Below, one piece after another: positions 26,614-35,786 of a DNA stretch of 64,000 nucleotides (positions are counted from its first letter, which is position 1; every line of letters begins with the position of its first letter). A program made the position numbers and the translations under genes. The notes beneath the pieces were generated by a model. That model ran no database searches and was not told the DNA's origin. It worked only from the letters and a program-made list of their open reading frames with translations. Source of the stretch: Bacteroidales bacterium (lineage in GTDB: Bacteria; Bacteroidota; Bacteroidia; Bacteroidales; JAQUTK01); NCBI GenBank assembly GCA_028709785.1, contig JAQUTK010000002.1:62001-126000 (forward strand), read 5' to 3'.

Positions 26614-27633
26614 TCAACGAACTATTTGAAAGAATCTATTCCAACGAAAATAACTTTTTGGAGTCCCATAGGTAGAAACTGAAAACCAGATTGAACTAGC
26701 TTTACTGATGATATTTGTTTCAGGTACTAAACCATAACAACGTGAGTCACTCTGTGCTTCTCTGTTATCAGATAGCATCCAATAGTAGTTGTATTTAAAC
26801 GTATAAGAGGTAATCTTTTTACTGTTCACATAGATATTATTTCCCATCTTCAAAGCCCTGACGGGTTCGTAACAACAAATAATAGTTTCATAACGTTCGA
26901 TATTATCCGGTGTCAGTTTGATTGTCATATTTCTGGCCGGTATTACTATCGAAGTCATCTTTCCGGGAAGAGAATAAGGCAACAAAGCGATTGATTTGGG
27001 CAAATCTTCTTTGATTTTATAGAACTCAAGACGGTTGAGCAAACAAAAGGCCAGAGAGTCTCTTTGTTTGTGAAAGATTTGAAAGGGACCACCTTCAGAT
27101 GCTTTCAAAACATTCTTTATTTCTTTGATTTCAGAATAAGGAAATGAATAAAACTTCTTAACCAATGGGCTTTCTAATGTTGATTTACCGTTGATGACAA
27201 CAGGAAACGAAATCTTTTCATCAAACTGTAACTTGTCACCGGGAAGTCCTGCAATGCGACTGATTTCTATTTTTTGCTTATCAAGCGGCACATCTGTTTT
27301 TCTTTGAGACGGTCTGTTGAATAATACAACATCGTTGCGTTTTGCCATCATCTTTCCTATCCGAAAGTAAGGAAGCTGTAAGCGTGAAGAGTATGCTTTA
27401 GTACCTAAGAAATGAATAGAATCATGTGTAAATGGTATGGAAAGCAATGTTTGTGGCAAACGAACGCCATAACTTATTTTGGAAGCGATGATATAGTCAC
27501 CCGGAAGTAGACTATCTTCCATACAAGAAGAGGAGATTCTGAATGAACCAAACAGAAAACAACGGATTAACAGGGCAAAGCTAACGGCTATTGCCACTGT
27601 AATCCATCTTCTTATATGTGATTTCTTTTTCAA
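26614..27633 (-). CDS. Signal peptidase I paralogue lacking both catalytic residues
   Basis: 339 residues, S26 fold, one N-terminal membrane segment (about 10-29). Aligned to its neighbour and to E. coli LepB, the nucleophile Ser that precedes Met is Cys37 (SSSCMEDSLL), and the general-base Lys of the KRxxGLPGD block is Ser125 (EISRIAGLPGD). The codons are TGT and AGT. The rest of the fold is kept, including GDY, RNDVVLFN and box E SDNREAQSDSR, so this is not a decayed gene. It starts with TTG, whose TTGA overlaps the stop of the active lepB, so it is translated with it. Possibly a partner or regulator of LepB. Confidence 0.9.
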   Translation of the reverse strand: MKKKSHIRRWITVAIAVSFALLIRCFLFGSFRISSSCMEDSLLPGDYIIASKISYGVRLPQTLLSIPFTHDSIHFLGTKAYSSRLQLPYFRIGKMMAKRNDVVLFNRPSQRKTDVPLDKQKIEISRIAGLPGDKLQFDEKISFPVVINGKSTLESPLVKKFYSFPYSEIKEIKNVLKASEGGPFQIFHKQRDSLAFCLLNRLEFYKIKEDLPKSIALLPYSLPGKMTSIVIPARNMTIKLTPDNIERYETIICCYEPVRALKMGNNIYVNSKKITSYTFKYNYYWMLSDNREAQSDSRCYGLVPETNIISKASSIWFSVSTYGTPKSYFRWNRFFQIVR

Positions 27634-29054
27634 TCAGCGGCAGCTAAATTATCTACCCAATCGAATAATCGACTGAAACGAATCTTGCCATCAAACCACC
27701 CTCTGTCTTTGTCCAACGAAAGCCAAACCATAATAGGTTTTCCTACAATGTGATCTTCCGGTACAAAACCCCAATAGCGGGAATCTGCAGAGTTATGACG
27801 GTTGTCGCCCATCATCCAGTAATAATCCATTTTGAATGTGTAGGAACTTGCTTCTTTCCCATTAATGAATATCCGCCCCTCCTTAACTTTTAACTGATTT
27901 TCTTCATAAACGCGGATGATTCGCTCATAGATTGGAAGATTTTCTGCTGTCAGTTGAATGGATGCGCCTTTGGATGGAATCCAGATCGGACCATAATTAT
28001 CACGTGACCAACCCGTTTGAACACCAATAGGATAAGTGAAATCGAAAGTAGATGCCAGCTGAGCAGCCTCTTGTTCCGGAACAGAGAAGTCACTAACTAA
28101 AGTTTTGTAACGATCTGCACTGGTAGCAGGTTCCAAGGAGACAACAGACACATAATCTAAACGCTTTAGTGTTTCAAGCGCTTTTTGAGTCAAAGGAATA
28201 CGATAGATCGGTTTTGGAGAATTTGAAATCATTTTCTGATCTTCCTTGGATATACTCATCGAACGGAAATCTTCTTTTGAGAAATGTTTTCCGTTTGTTT
28301 GAATATAATAGCAGAACTGAGCATTCTTTGGAGTCTTTTGTTTTTCTCCGTTGATATAAATGATATTGTCTTTGATCTGAAGAGTTTCATTCGGAAGTCC
28401 CACGCAACGTTTCACATAATTCTCGCGGCGGTCAACCGGTCTGTAAATGATATCACCGAAGTCTTCTTTATTTGAGTTTACGACGTTTCTCCCATAAACA
28501 GCAGATAAGGTGTAATAATCGGCTGACATTTCATATTTGACCGCAACCGTATCACCGGCAGGAAAATTGAAGACTACAATATCGTTACGTTTGATAGAGC
28601 CTGTTCCAAGTAAACGTTTGTAATCCAAGTGAGGGAATTCAATGTATGATTTACAATTGAAAACCGGCAAGGTGTGCTGCGCTAACGGGAATGAAAGCGG
28701 AGTATTCGGAACCCTTGGTCCATAGCTAAGCTTACTAACAAACAGGTAATCTCCCACAAGCAAGGACTTTTCAAGAGAAGAACTTGGTATCTGATAATTT
28801 TGGAAGAAGAACGTGTTTATAAAATAGACGGCAACCAATGCAAAAACTATAGCATCTACCCACTCCATTACCTTTTTGAAGGCAACATTCTTCGATTTTC
28901 TCCAAAAACCGTATGGGATAAACTTTGTGAGATAGATATCAATGATAAGCAGTTCGCCAACCAAGATCCAATAATTGCCCATCCACGCAACAAACGCAAG
29001 ATAAAGTAGCGTGGCTATCCCAAACTTTATCCACTGTTTTTTAGAGAAGTTCAT
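27630..29054 (-). CDS. lepB: Signal peptidase I
   Basis: 474 residues, longer than the E. coli enzyme. Membrane segments at about 11-45 and 65-83 anchor it, with the catalytic domain in the periplasm. The nucleophile is Ser93 (IPSSSLEKSLLVGD, Ser before Leu where most LepB have Met) and the general base is Lys215 (ENYVKRCVGLPNE). Box E MGDNRHNSADSRYWGFVPE is intact. An insertion of roughly 45 residues separates box C from box D, common in Bacteroidota LepB. It cleaves Sec and lipid-free signal peptides, including those of T9SS components and cargo. Second gene after dapB. Confidence 0.94.
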   Translation of the reverse strand: MNFSKKQWIKFGIATLLYLAFVAWMGNYWILVGELLIIDIYLTKFIPYGFWRKSKNVAFKKVMEWVDAIVFALVAVYFINTFFFQNYQIPSSSLEKSLLVGDYLFVSKLSYGPRVPNTPLSFPLAQHTLPVFNCKSYIEFPHLDYKRLLGTGSIKRNDIVVFNFPAGDTVAVKYEMSADYYTLSAVYGRNVVNSNKEDFGDIIYRPVDRRENYVKRCVGLPNETLQIKDNIIYINGEKQKTPKNAQFCYYIQTNGKHFSKEDFRSMSISKEDQKMISNSPKPIYRIPLTQKALETLKRLDYVSVVSLEPATSADRYKTLVSDFSVPEQEAAQLASTFDFTYPIGVQTGWSRDNYGPIWIPSKGASIQLTAENLPIYERIIRVYEENQLKVKEGRIFINGKEASSYTFKMDYYWMMGDNRHNSADSRYWGFVPEDHIVGKPIMVWLSLDKDRGWFDGKIRFSRLFDWVDNLAAAD

Positions 29055-29063
29055 ATCTTTAGA

Positions 29064-29780
29064 TTAAAAAGTGAGCATATCTTTCATTCCTAAAAGTCCT
29101 TTTTTACCACAAGTAAATTCTGCGGCAAGCACAGCTCCCATGGCTAATCCTCTACGGTTTTTAGCATCATGTTTGATGGTGATAGTGTCAGCCTCAGATT
29201 CATAGTTGATAATGTGAATTCCAGGAACAGCACCTTCACGGATAGAATGAATAGCGAGCTCGTTGGCTGACTCTTCCACTTCTTTCACCCATTTATCTTT
29301 ATGTTCCACATTTTCAAGAATGCCTTCGGCAAGAGTGATTGCTGTGCCGCTTGGAGCATCCAGCTTTTGTGTGTGGTGAACCTCTGTCATGGAGATGTTA
29401 TACTCCGGAAAATGATTCATAATCCGGGCAAGATATCTGTTAAGCGCAAAGAAGATGTTGACTCCAAGGCTAAAGTTGGATGCCCAAAAGAACGTTTTCC
29501 CTTCTTTTTCAACAATGGTTTTTATTTCATCCCACTGGCTATTCCAGCCGGTAGTTCCGGAAACAAGCGCAACTCCCGATTTAAAACAACGTTTGTAGTT
29601 GTCAACTGCAACAGCAGGTGAGGTAAATTCTATGGCAACATCAGCACTTCGGAACTCCTCCGAATCAATGTCATCGATATTGTTAATATCAATGATAGAA
29701 ACAATTTTGTGACCGCGGGAAAGGGCTATCTGTTCGATCTCTTTGCCCATCTTTCCATATCCAATCAAAGCTATGCGCAT
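29064..29780 (-). CDS. dapB: 4-hydroxy-tetrahydrodipicolinate reductase
   Basis: 238 residues from ATG 29780; 27 further codons upstream to 29861 overlap the divergent gene and promoter and are not used. Cytoplasmic NAD(P)H reductase of lysine/diaminopimelate synthesis. Dinucleotide motif IGYGKMGKE at the N-terminus, active-site EVHHTQKLDAPSGTA and the VSGTTGW block are intact. Leads the unit dapB-lepB-lepB2-wbqC. The pairing of dapB with lepB is common in Bacteroidota. Confidence 0.95.
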   Translation of the reverse strand: MRIALIGYGKMGKEIEQIALSRGHKIVSIIDINNIDDIDSEEFRSADVAIEFTSPAVAVDNYKRCFKSGVALVSGTTGWNSQWDEIKTIVEKEGKTFFWASNFSLGVNIFFALNRYLARIMNHFPEYNISMTEVHHTQKLDAPSGTAITLAEGILENVEHKDKWVKEVEESANELAIHSIREGAVPGIHIINYESEADTITIKHDAKNRRGLAMGAVLAAEFTCGKKGLLGMKDMLTF

Positions 29781-29811
29781 AATCTTATAGTTTATAAAGA
29801 GAATTATGACG

Positions 29812-29819
29812 CAAAGGTA
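29812..29819 (-). promoter_or_regulatory. -7 promoter box of dapB-lepB-lepB2-wbqC
   Basis: TACCTTTG on the minus strand, 32 nt upstream of the chosen dapB ATG; supports the shorter start. Confidence 0.5.
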
Positions 29820-29831
29820 TAAAATATTATC

Positions 29832-29839
29832 TACTTTTG
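29832..29839 (+). promoter_or_regulatory. -7 promoter box of the DUF2851 gene
   Basis: TACTTTTG, 21 nt upstream of ATG 29860, back to back with the dapB promoter. Confidence 0.5.
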
Positions 29840-29859
29840 TCTCTATATAAAAGCGAAAC

Positions 29860-31134
29860 ATGGAGAAACTCCTGACGTATGTATGGAAGCATAAATTAAT
29901 GCTTCAGCATCAACAAACCACGACTGACGGCTGTACATTGGAAATTATTGATCCCGGGTTGTATAATTCAGACGCCGGACCCGACTTTTTTAATGCAAAG
30001 GTTCGAATTGATGGTGTTATGTGGGCAGGAAATGTTGAAATCCATACAAAGTCATCTGATTGGTTTCGCCATCACCACGAAGATGATCCGGCATACAATT
30101 CCGTCATCCTTCATGTTGTAGGAGAAATGGATCGGGAAGCGATTTGCCAGAATGGTCATCATCCATCTCATTATATTCTTTCTTGTCCTGAGGTTATCCG
30201 CACTAATTATTCCAACTTAACAACAAAAGAAGGATGTGTGTGTCACTCCAAACTTTCTTTGCTTGAACCCGTTCTTATCTCTTCCTGGAAATCGGCACTG
30301 ATGGCTGAAAGGCTTGAACGAAAGACTTCGTCAATCGTTGCACAGTTGGAACGCAACAAGGATGATTGGGAAGAGGTCCTTTATCAGACGCTCGGACGTT
30401 ATTTTGGTTTTGGAATCAACAATGACCTTTTTGAACAACTGATTCGTTCAATACCTTTGTCCTGTATTCGAAAGCACCGGAATAATCTGTTACAGATTGA
30501 GGCGCTGTTTTTTGGTCAGGCCGGTTTGTTGGTTCGAGAAGTGCTTCATGACAGATATGCTGAAGATCTGAAAAATGAATATGAGTTTTTGCAACACAAG
30601 TTTGGACTAGTTCCGTTAGAGAATCCTTTATGGAAGATGCTTCGAATCAGACCAGATAATTTTCCGCATGTTCGAATTGCCGAACTCGCAGCATTCGTGC
30701 AGAAATCAGAGAACCTGTTTTCAAAGATTATCGAAGCAGAGACTCTGAATGATTTCCGTTCACTTTTCAAAGTAGCCGCTTCACGCTATTGGGATACCCA
30801 TTTCAGCTTTACTCATGAATCTCCCCGTGTAGTAAAAAGTTTAGGAAAACGGGCCACAGATGTGTTGATTATCAATGTCGCTGTGCCGCTTTTATTTATT
30901 TACGGTCGCAACAACGATCGTTCTGATTTAGAAGAGCGCGCCTTTCAACTCTTGGAGTCATTACCTCCTGAACAAAATTATATTATCTATTCCTGGAGTT
31001 CTGCTGGTATGAAAGTGGAAAATGCTTTTGATTCGCAGGCTCTTATTCAGCTTCAAAAAGAATATTGTGACGTAAAAAAATGTTTGTGTTGCCGTTTTGG
31101 ACATAAATTATTGACTATTCCTCCATTAAATTGA
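29860..31134 (+). CDS. DUF2851 family protein
   Basis: 424 residues, member of the uncharacterised DUF2851 family found mainly in Bacteroidota. The N-terminal half carries the hallmark GPDFFNAKVRIDGVMWAGNVEIH, reminiscent of a PD-(D/E)xK-like beta sheet, and SYDWFRHHHEDDPAYNS-type spacing (here SSDWFRHHHEDDPAYNS). The C-terminal half is helical and ends in a Cys cluster, KKCLCCRFGHKLL, which could bind metal. No signal peptide. Function unknown. The following lipoprotein gene starts 24 nt beyond its stop. Confidence 0.85.
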   Translation: MEKLLTYVWKHKLMLQHQQTTTDGCTLEIIDPGLYNSDAGPDFFNAKVRIDGVMWAGNVEIHTKSSDWFRHHHEDDPAYNSVILHVVGEMDREAICQNGHHPSHYILSCPEVIRTNYSNLTTKEGCVCHSKLSLLEPVLISSWKSALMAERLERKTSSIVAQLERNKDDWEEVLYQTLGRYFGFGINNDLFEQLIRSIPLSCIRKHRNNLLQIEALFFGQAGLLVREVLHDRYAEDLKNEYEFLQHKFGLVPLENPLWKMLRIRPDNFPHVRIAELAAFVQKSENLFSKIIEAETLNDFRSLFKVAASRYWDTHFSFTHESPRVVKSLGKRATDVLIINVAVPLLFIYGRNNDRSDLEERAFQLLESLPPEQNYIIYSWSSAGMKVENAFDSQALIQLQKEYCDVKKCLCCRFGHKLLTIPPLN

Positions 31135-31145
31135 TAAAATCCTTA

Positions 31146-31153
31146 TACTTTTG
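31146..31153 (+). promoter_or_regulatory. -7-like box immediately before the Ig-like lipoprotein gene
   Basis: TACTTTTG ends 4 nt before ATG 31158, which would make the mRNA nearly leaderless. It may be chance or indicate an unusual start region. Confidence 0.3.
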
Positions 31154-31157
31154 TGCT

Positions 31158-33101
31158 ATGGTAAAAGGATTCAGACATTTAGCTAAAGCAATAATAGTAT
31201 CTGTTTTAGTTACTTCTTGTGCAAGTATGGGCAATCCTGGTGGGGGTCCGAGAGACGAGATGCCGCCGGTCTTTGTGGGGAGTACTCCTGCTCCCGGAGA
31301 GTTGAATTTCAATAAAAAGAAGATAGAAATAGTATTTGATGAAAATATTACGCTATCAAAACCTCAGGAAAAGGTAGTCATCTCTCCACCTCAAAAGAGT
31401 ATGCCTGTAATCAGAGGGGGAGGCAAACGGATTTTTGTGGAAATGAAAGATTCTCTGCAAAAGAACACAACGTACACAATTGATTTTAGTGATGCAATCT
31501 CAGATCTTAATGAGAAGAATTTATTGTCTGATTTTGCTCTTTCATTCTCTACCGGTTCGTATGTTGACTCTCTAATGGTTTCCGGAACGCTTATCAATGC
31601 GGAGAATCACGAATTAATTCAGAATATGATCGTGGGAGTTCAGCGTGCCGGAGCTGATTCTTTGTTTGAAACAGAGCCACTGCTTCGAATTTGCAAGACG
31701 AACTCCAAAGGGCAATTTTCTGTTCGCAATATAGCCCCGGGCTCCTATAAAATTTTTGCTTTAAATGATAAGGACCGAAACTATTACTACAGTCAGCCAG
31801 GAGAAGAGATTGCTTTTTGCGATTCTCTTGTAGTTCCCTCTTTTGCCCCTGAAATGAGAGCAGATACGATTTGGAAGGATTCAATCACGATTGATACAGT
31901 GAAGATGGTTCCCTTCACCCATTTTTATCCCGACGACATTGTGCTTTCTCTCTTTCAGAAAGAGTATGCACGTCAATATCTTGTGAAGAGTGAGCGCTTA
32001 CAAAAGGAGAAATTCTCTTTATATATGGCTACCAAGTCTGATTCTCTTCCGGTACTCAAACTATTGAACAAAGAGATTGGAGAGGATTGGCTGATCGCGG
32101 AGCACAGCGCTCATAAGGACACGATAGATTACTGGATCAAAGACAAAGAGCTCTATTCTATCGATACGTTAATCATCTCTGCCACCTATCTGAAAACAGA
32201 CTCCACAGATCAATTATCATTTGTGACTGATACTCTGAAAATAATCAATAAAGGGAAGAAGAAAGAAGAATTGAAGAAAGCAGAGCAAAAAAAGCAAAAG
32301 GAGCTAGCCGAACGAAGAAAGAAACAGGGAAAAGAGGTCAAAGAAGGTCCTCAAATAGAATATCTGTTGTTTAAAGAGAACATTTCATCCTCCATGGATG
32401 TGTTTGCTCCCTTCTATATCGAGTTTCAGGAACCGCTTCTTGCTTTTGAGAAGAGTGGGATTCATTTGAAAATCAAGCAGGATACGATCTGGAAAGAGGT
32501 TCCCTTTGAGATCCGTCCTGATTCACTGAGTCGTCGAAAGTATAATATATCCGTGGCCTGGAAGCCCGGAGCGGAATATACATTTGTTACTGATTCAGCC
32601 ATCTTTAAAGGATTGTATGGATTGACCAGTGATTACTACGAACGTCCGTTCAGAGTGAAAGGGATGGATTCCTATTCAAGTATAACCTTTTATGTGAAAG
32701 GAATAAAGGATCCTTCTTTTGTACAGATTTTGTCTAATCAGGATGCTCCTCTAAAGGATATTCCGGTCGTTAATGGAGTTGCGGAATATACTTATTTAAG
32801 TCCGGGAGAGTATTATGCACGATTAATAGTAGATCGTAACAAGAATGGTAAATGGGATGCGGGTTCATATCAAGATAAGATTCAGCCGGAAGAAGTGTTT
32901 TATTTTCCTAAGAAGTTTAATGTAAAAGTAAACTGGAATATTGAAGAGGATTGGGATCCGTATTCAGTGCCTTTGCTTCTGCAAAAGCCAGACAAACTTC
33001 GGAAGGTGAGCCGGTTTGATCTTGACAAAACAAAGAAAGGAAAAGAAAATGAAGAATCTGACATGTTTGAATTTGAATCGATGGGCGAAGGCGATTATTA
33101 A
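31158..33101 (+). CDS. Lipoprotein with N-terminal Ig-like (Big_5) domain
   Basis: 647 residues from ATG 31158; an upstream TTG at 31131 in the same frame would overlap the previous stop and is not favoured. Signal peptide with lipobox VTSC, then GNPGGGPRDE, a Bacteroidota-type start after the lipidated Cys. An Ig-like domain of the SbsA/Big_5 class spans about 35-125 (PGELNFNKKKIEIVFDE). A charged Lys/Glu-rich coiled segment lies around 370-410 (KKKEELKKAEQKKQKELA). The C-terminal region includes a CarboxypepD_reg-like LPxGEYxxRLIVDRNKNGKWD. Probably outer-membrane or surface; role unknown. Confidence 0.82.
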   Translation: MVKGFRHLAKAIIVSVLVTSCASMGNPGGGPRDEMPPVFVGSTPAPGELNFNKKKIEIVFDENITLSKPQEKVVISPPQKSMPVIRGGGKRIFVEMKDSLQKNTTYTIDFSDAISDLNEKNLLSDFALSFSTGSYVDSLMVSGTLINAENHELIQNMIVGVQRAGADSLFETEPLLRICKTNSKGQFSVRNIAPGSYKIFALNDKDRNYYYSQPGEEIAFCDSLVVPSFAPEMRADTIWKDSITIDTVKMVPFTHFYPDDIVLSLFQKEYARQYLVKSERLQKEKFSLYMATKSDSLPVLKLLNKEIGEDWLIAEHSAHKDTIDYWIKDKELYSIDTLIISATYLKTDSTDQLSFVTDTLKIINKGKKKEELKKAEQKKQKELAERRKKQGKEVKEGPQIEYLLFKENISSSMDVFAPFYIEFQEPLLAFEKSGIHLKIKQDTIWKEVPFEIRPDSLSRRKYNISVAWKPGAEYTFVTDSAIFKGLYGLTSDYYERPFRVKGMDSYSSITFYVKGIKDPSFVQILSNQDAPLKDIPVVNGVAEYTYLSPGEYYARLIVDRNKNGKWDAGSYQDKIQPEEVFYFPKKFNVKVNWNIEEDWDPYSVPLLLQKPDKLRKVSRFDLDKTKKGKENEESDMFEFESMGEGDY

Positions 33102-33873
33102 GCCTTTGTTATTCACTATTCTGTTTGTTACTTCAGGAGATTCTCTTTTTGCTCAGACCGCTTTAAAAGAGAATCTTCTCAAGGGTGAAAATCTTCAATA
33201 TGATCTCTATTACAAGAATGGGATCATGATCAGAGGAGGTAAGATTACCTTAAATTCACATCTAACAAACTTTGAAGGCAAGCAAGCATTTGAGTGCAAG
33301 ATGATTGCCGCAACGAATCGTTTTGTAGATAATTTCTATAAAGTTAGGGACACGCTGATTTCCTATCTGGATACGACCAATTTACAGACGCTACGTTTCT
33401 GGAAGTCGGCCAATGAAGGAAAGAAATATTCCTCTATTGAAGGCGGTACATTTTCCTACCGAAATGGAGAAATAGATGTGTATGCCTACAAGAAAAGGCC
33501 TGGGAAAGAGCTTGAAGAGGTGAACCTTACTGTCAAAGGAGAATGCACTGATATGGTAAGTGTAACATACCTGATCCGTGGTTTGGATATGAATACCGTA
33601 AAGAAGAATAAAGATATACCTCTAATGCTTTTCTCCGGGAAAAAGAAACACGATATGAAGCTACGGTATAAAGGAACCGAGCGAATCAAGGCCAATAACG
33701 ATAAGAAATACAACTGTTTGAAGTTTGTGCTATATGTCTATGATAAAGAGGCCTTTAAAGACGAAGAGTCCATGGTCTTCTGGATGACAGACGACGCCAA
33801 TCGTATTCCTATCCAACTAGACACCAAAGTGAAAGTCGGCACATTGCGTGGCATCTATAAAGGAAGCCGATAA
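33049..33873 (+). CDS. Exported DUF3108 family protein
   Basis: 274 residues. ATG 33049 is chosen for the signal peptide (AIIKPLLFTILFVTS ending SLFAQ) and an upstream AAAGAAAGGAAAAG. This places the first 18 codons inside the preceding lipoprotein gene in another frame (53-nt overlap). The DUF3108 domain fills the mature protein: GENLQYDLYYKNGIMIRGG, VDNFYKVRDTL and DANRIPIQLDTKVKVGTLR. DUF3108 proteins are exported beta-rich proteins of unknown function, often near outer-membrane genes. The stop codon lies in the stem of the terminator. Confidence 0.85.
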   Translation: MKNLTCLNLNRWAKAIIKPLLFTILFVTSGDSLFAQTALKENLLKGENLQYDLYYKNGIMIRGGKITLNSHLTNFEGKQAFECKMIAATNRFVDNFYKVRDTLISYLDTTNLQTLRFWKSANEGKKYSSIEGGTFSYRNGEIDVYAYKKRPGKELEEVNLTVKGECTDMVSVTYLIRGLDMNTVKKNKDIPLMLFSGKKKHDMKLRYKGTERIKANNDKKYNCLKFVLYVYDKEAFKDEESMVFWMTDDANRIPIQLDTKVKVGTLRGIYKGSR

Positions 33874-33884
33874 ATCGGCTTCCT
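33861..33884. terminator. Terminator between DUF3108 and CoA-disulfide reductase genes
   Basis: AGGAAGCCGAT and ATCGGCTTCCT are perfect 11-bp arms with a 2-nt loop, followed by TATTT. It contains the TAA stop of the DUF3108 gene and serves both converging units. Confidence 0.75.
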
Positions 33885-33886
33885 AT

Positions 33887-35551
33887 TTATACTGAAGGCT
33901 TTGGAAGTATCGCTGTTGCTGCTTTGTAAAGCCGGTAACCACCCGATAGGTTTCGGGTCTGATACCCTCTTGGCTGAAGTATTTTAAGAGCCAGATAGCC
34001 TCTGAGTCCAACAGCACAGAAGATAATAACCGGTTTATCTTTCGGAAGCTCGTTCAGGCGGAAGCGCAGTTCATCCACAGGAATATTGATGGCCCCCGGA
34101 ATTGTGCCGTATGCAACTTCTCCCGGAGTGCGGACATCCAATAAAGTAACATTTTGAAGATCCAGATCTTTCAGTTCCCTCCAGTAAATCACTGGCATAG
34201 CTCCACTGATGATATTTGAAGCCACATAACCGGCTATCGCAATCGGATCTTTTGCAGAAGAATAGGGAGGAGCATAGGCATGTTCCAGCTCAATCAGATC
34301 GTAGATTGCTCCTCCTTTCTTAATCAAAAGAGCGATTTGATCTATTCGTTTGTCCACCCCTGCGTTGCCTACTATTTGTGCGCCAAATAGTTTTCCGTTG
34401 TCCGGAGCAAAGGTTAGTTTGATGGTCAACATAGTAGCGCCGGGATAATAACCCGCGTTGGAGTTGGAATGTGTCGTCGAACTCAGATAGGACATACCCA
34501 TTGCTTTCAGTCTTTTGGCCGGCAGTCCCGTTGAGGCTACTGTCTGATCAAAGACTTTTGCAATAGAGGTCCCGATCGCTCCTTCGTATTCCGTGTGATT
34601 TCCAAAGACCATATTGTCTGCGACAATCCGTCCCTGACGGTTTGCCGGATTAGCCAGATAGTTTAACCAGGGCTTTCCGGTGATTGGATGAGGAAATTCA
34701 ACCGCATCTCCAACCGCATAAATATCTTTTGCAGAAGTTTCCAGATAACGGTTCACTTTAATCCCTTTTGTTTCCCCCAATTCAATCCCATTCTCACTGG
34801 CAAGTTTCGTATCAGGGCGGACCCCGATGGAGAGAATCACGAGATCTGTACGCAGAACTTCCCCGCTTTTAAGCGTAACCTCGAGTAGGTCCCCCTTTCT
34901 TTCAAACGCTTCAACCGACTTTCCTAACCAGAGAGTAACCCCTTTTTGAAGGATGTGATCATGGACCAATGTAGCCATTGAGAAGTCGATAGGAGCCATG
35001 ACCTGATCCATCATTTCTACAATCGAGACTTTTGTTCCCGCCTGATGCAAGTTTTCAGCCATTTCCAAGCCAATAAATCCGGCACCTACAATCAGTGCGT
35101 TTTTAACCTTGTGAGAAAGGATATACTCTTTGACTGCATCCGTGTCTTCTATGTTACGTAATGTAAAGATACCTTCCGAGTCAATCCCTTTCAGTGGCGG
35201 ACGAACCGGAATTGCTCCCGGAGAAAGTAGCAGACGGTCATATGATTCTGTATATTCTTTTCCTTCTGCATTTCGGATTCTGACTGTTTTGTTTGTCGCA
35301 TCAATGGACAATGCCTCATTTTCCACGCGAACATCAACATGGAAGCGTACGCCAAAGCTCAGAGGGGTTTGAACAAAAAGATTATCACGCTCTTTTATGG
35401 TTCCTCCGATGTAATAGGGCAATCCGCAATTAGCAAACGAGATGTATTTCCCCTTTTCTAATAGAATAATTTCTGCAAATTCATCTGCACGCCTAATTCT
35501 TGCTGCTGCGGTAGCTCCTCCGGCTACTCCACCGATAATCAGATGTTTCAT
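33887..35551 (-). CDS. CoA-disulfide reductase-like flavoprotein fused to rhodanese
   Basis: 554 residues from ATG 35551 (11 upstream codons are not supported). The FAD-binding GGVAGGATAAARIRR starts the protein and the redox Cys is Cys42 (FANCGLPYYIGG), as in CoADR/NADH-oxidase enzymes. NAD site at about 150-180 (NALIVGAGFIGLEMAE), dimerisation domain about 330-450. A C-terminal rhodanese domain (about 465-545) carries its active Cys in IIFCAVGLRGY. The length and order match CoADR-rhodanese fusions of Bacillus and Shewanella, which reduce CoA persulfides and disulfides. No DsrE or TusA domain. Stands alone. Confidence 0.92.
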   Translation of the reverse strand: MKHLIIGGVAGGATAAARIRRADEFAEIILLEKGKYISFANCGLPYYIGGTIKERDNLFVQTPLSFGVRFHVDVRVENEALSIDATNKTVRIRNAEGKEYTESYDRLLLSPGAIPVRPPLKGIDSEGIFTLRNIEDTDAVKEYILSHKVKNALIVGAGFIGLEMAENLHQAGTKVSIVEMMDQVMAPIDFSMATLVHDHILQKGVTLWLGKSVEAFERKGDLLEVTLKSGEVLRTDLVILSIGVRPDTKLASENGIELGETKGIKVNRYLETSAKDIYAVGDAVEFPHPITGKPWLNYLANPANRQGRIVADNMVFGNHTEYEGAIGTSIAKVFDQTVASTGLPAKRLKAMGMSYLSSTTHSNSNAGYYPGATMLTIKLTFAPDNGKLFGAQIVGNAGVDKRIDQIALLIKKGGAIYDLIELEHAYAPPYSSAKDPIAIAGYVASNIISGAMPVIYWRELKDLDLQNVTLLDVRTPGEVAYGTIPGAINIPVDELRFRLNELPKDKPVIIFCAVGLRGYLALKILQPRGYQTRNLSGGYRLYKAATAILPKPSV

Positions 35552-35786
35552 ACCAATTTTTTTTAGTTTAAATAAGTTTTCCAATGGAAAACAATGGCAA
35601 AGCTACAAATAATAACAGAACAAGCAACAAAGAGCGGCACAAAAATTAATTTTTCTTTGAGAGTTACTTCATGCGGAAGGAGGAGTTGTTCTGTCATTCA
35701 GAGAGACTCCATGCGATGAGCATCAAGAGTGTTTATAAATTCATTGAGATCTGCCTGTATCGACTATTAATCTGTTTAGAGAGAAA

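Noticed and set aside
26614-27633. Frameshift or decay as the cause of the missing signal peptidase catalytic residues
   Set aside because: Length, fold blocks and reading frame are intact and both changes are single codons, so decay is not indicated.
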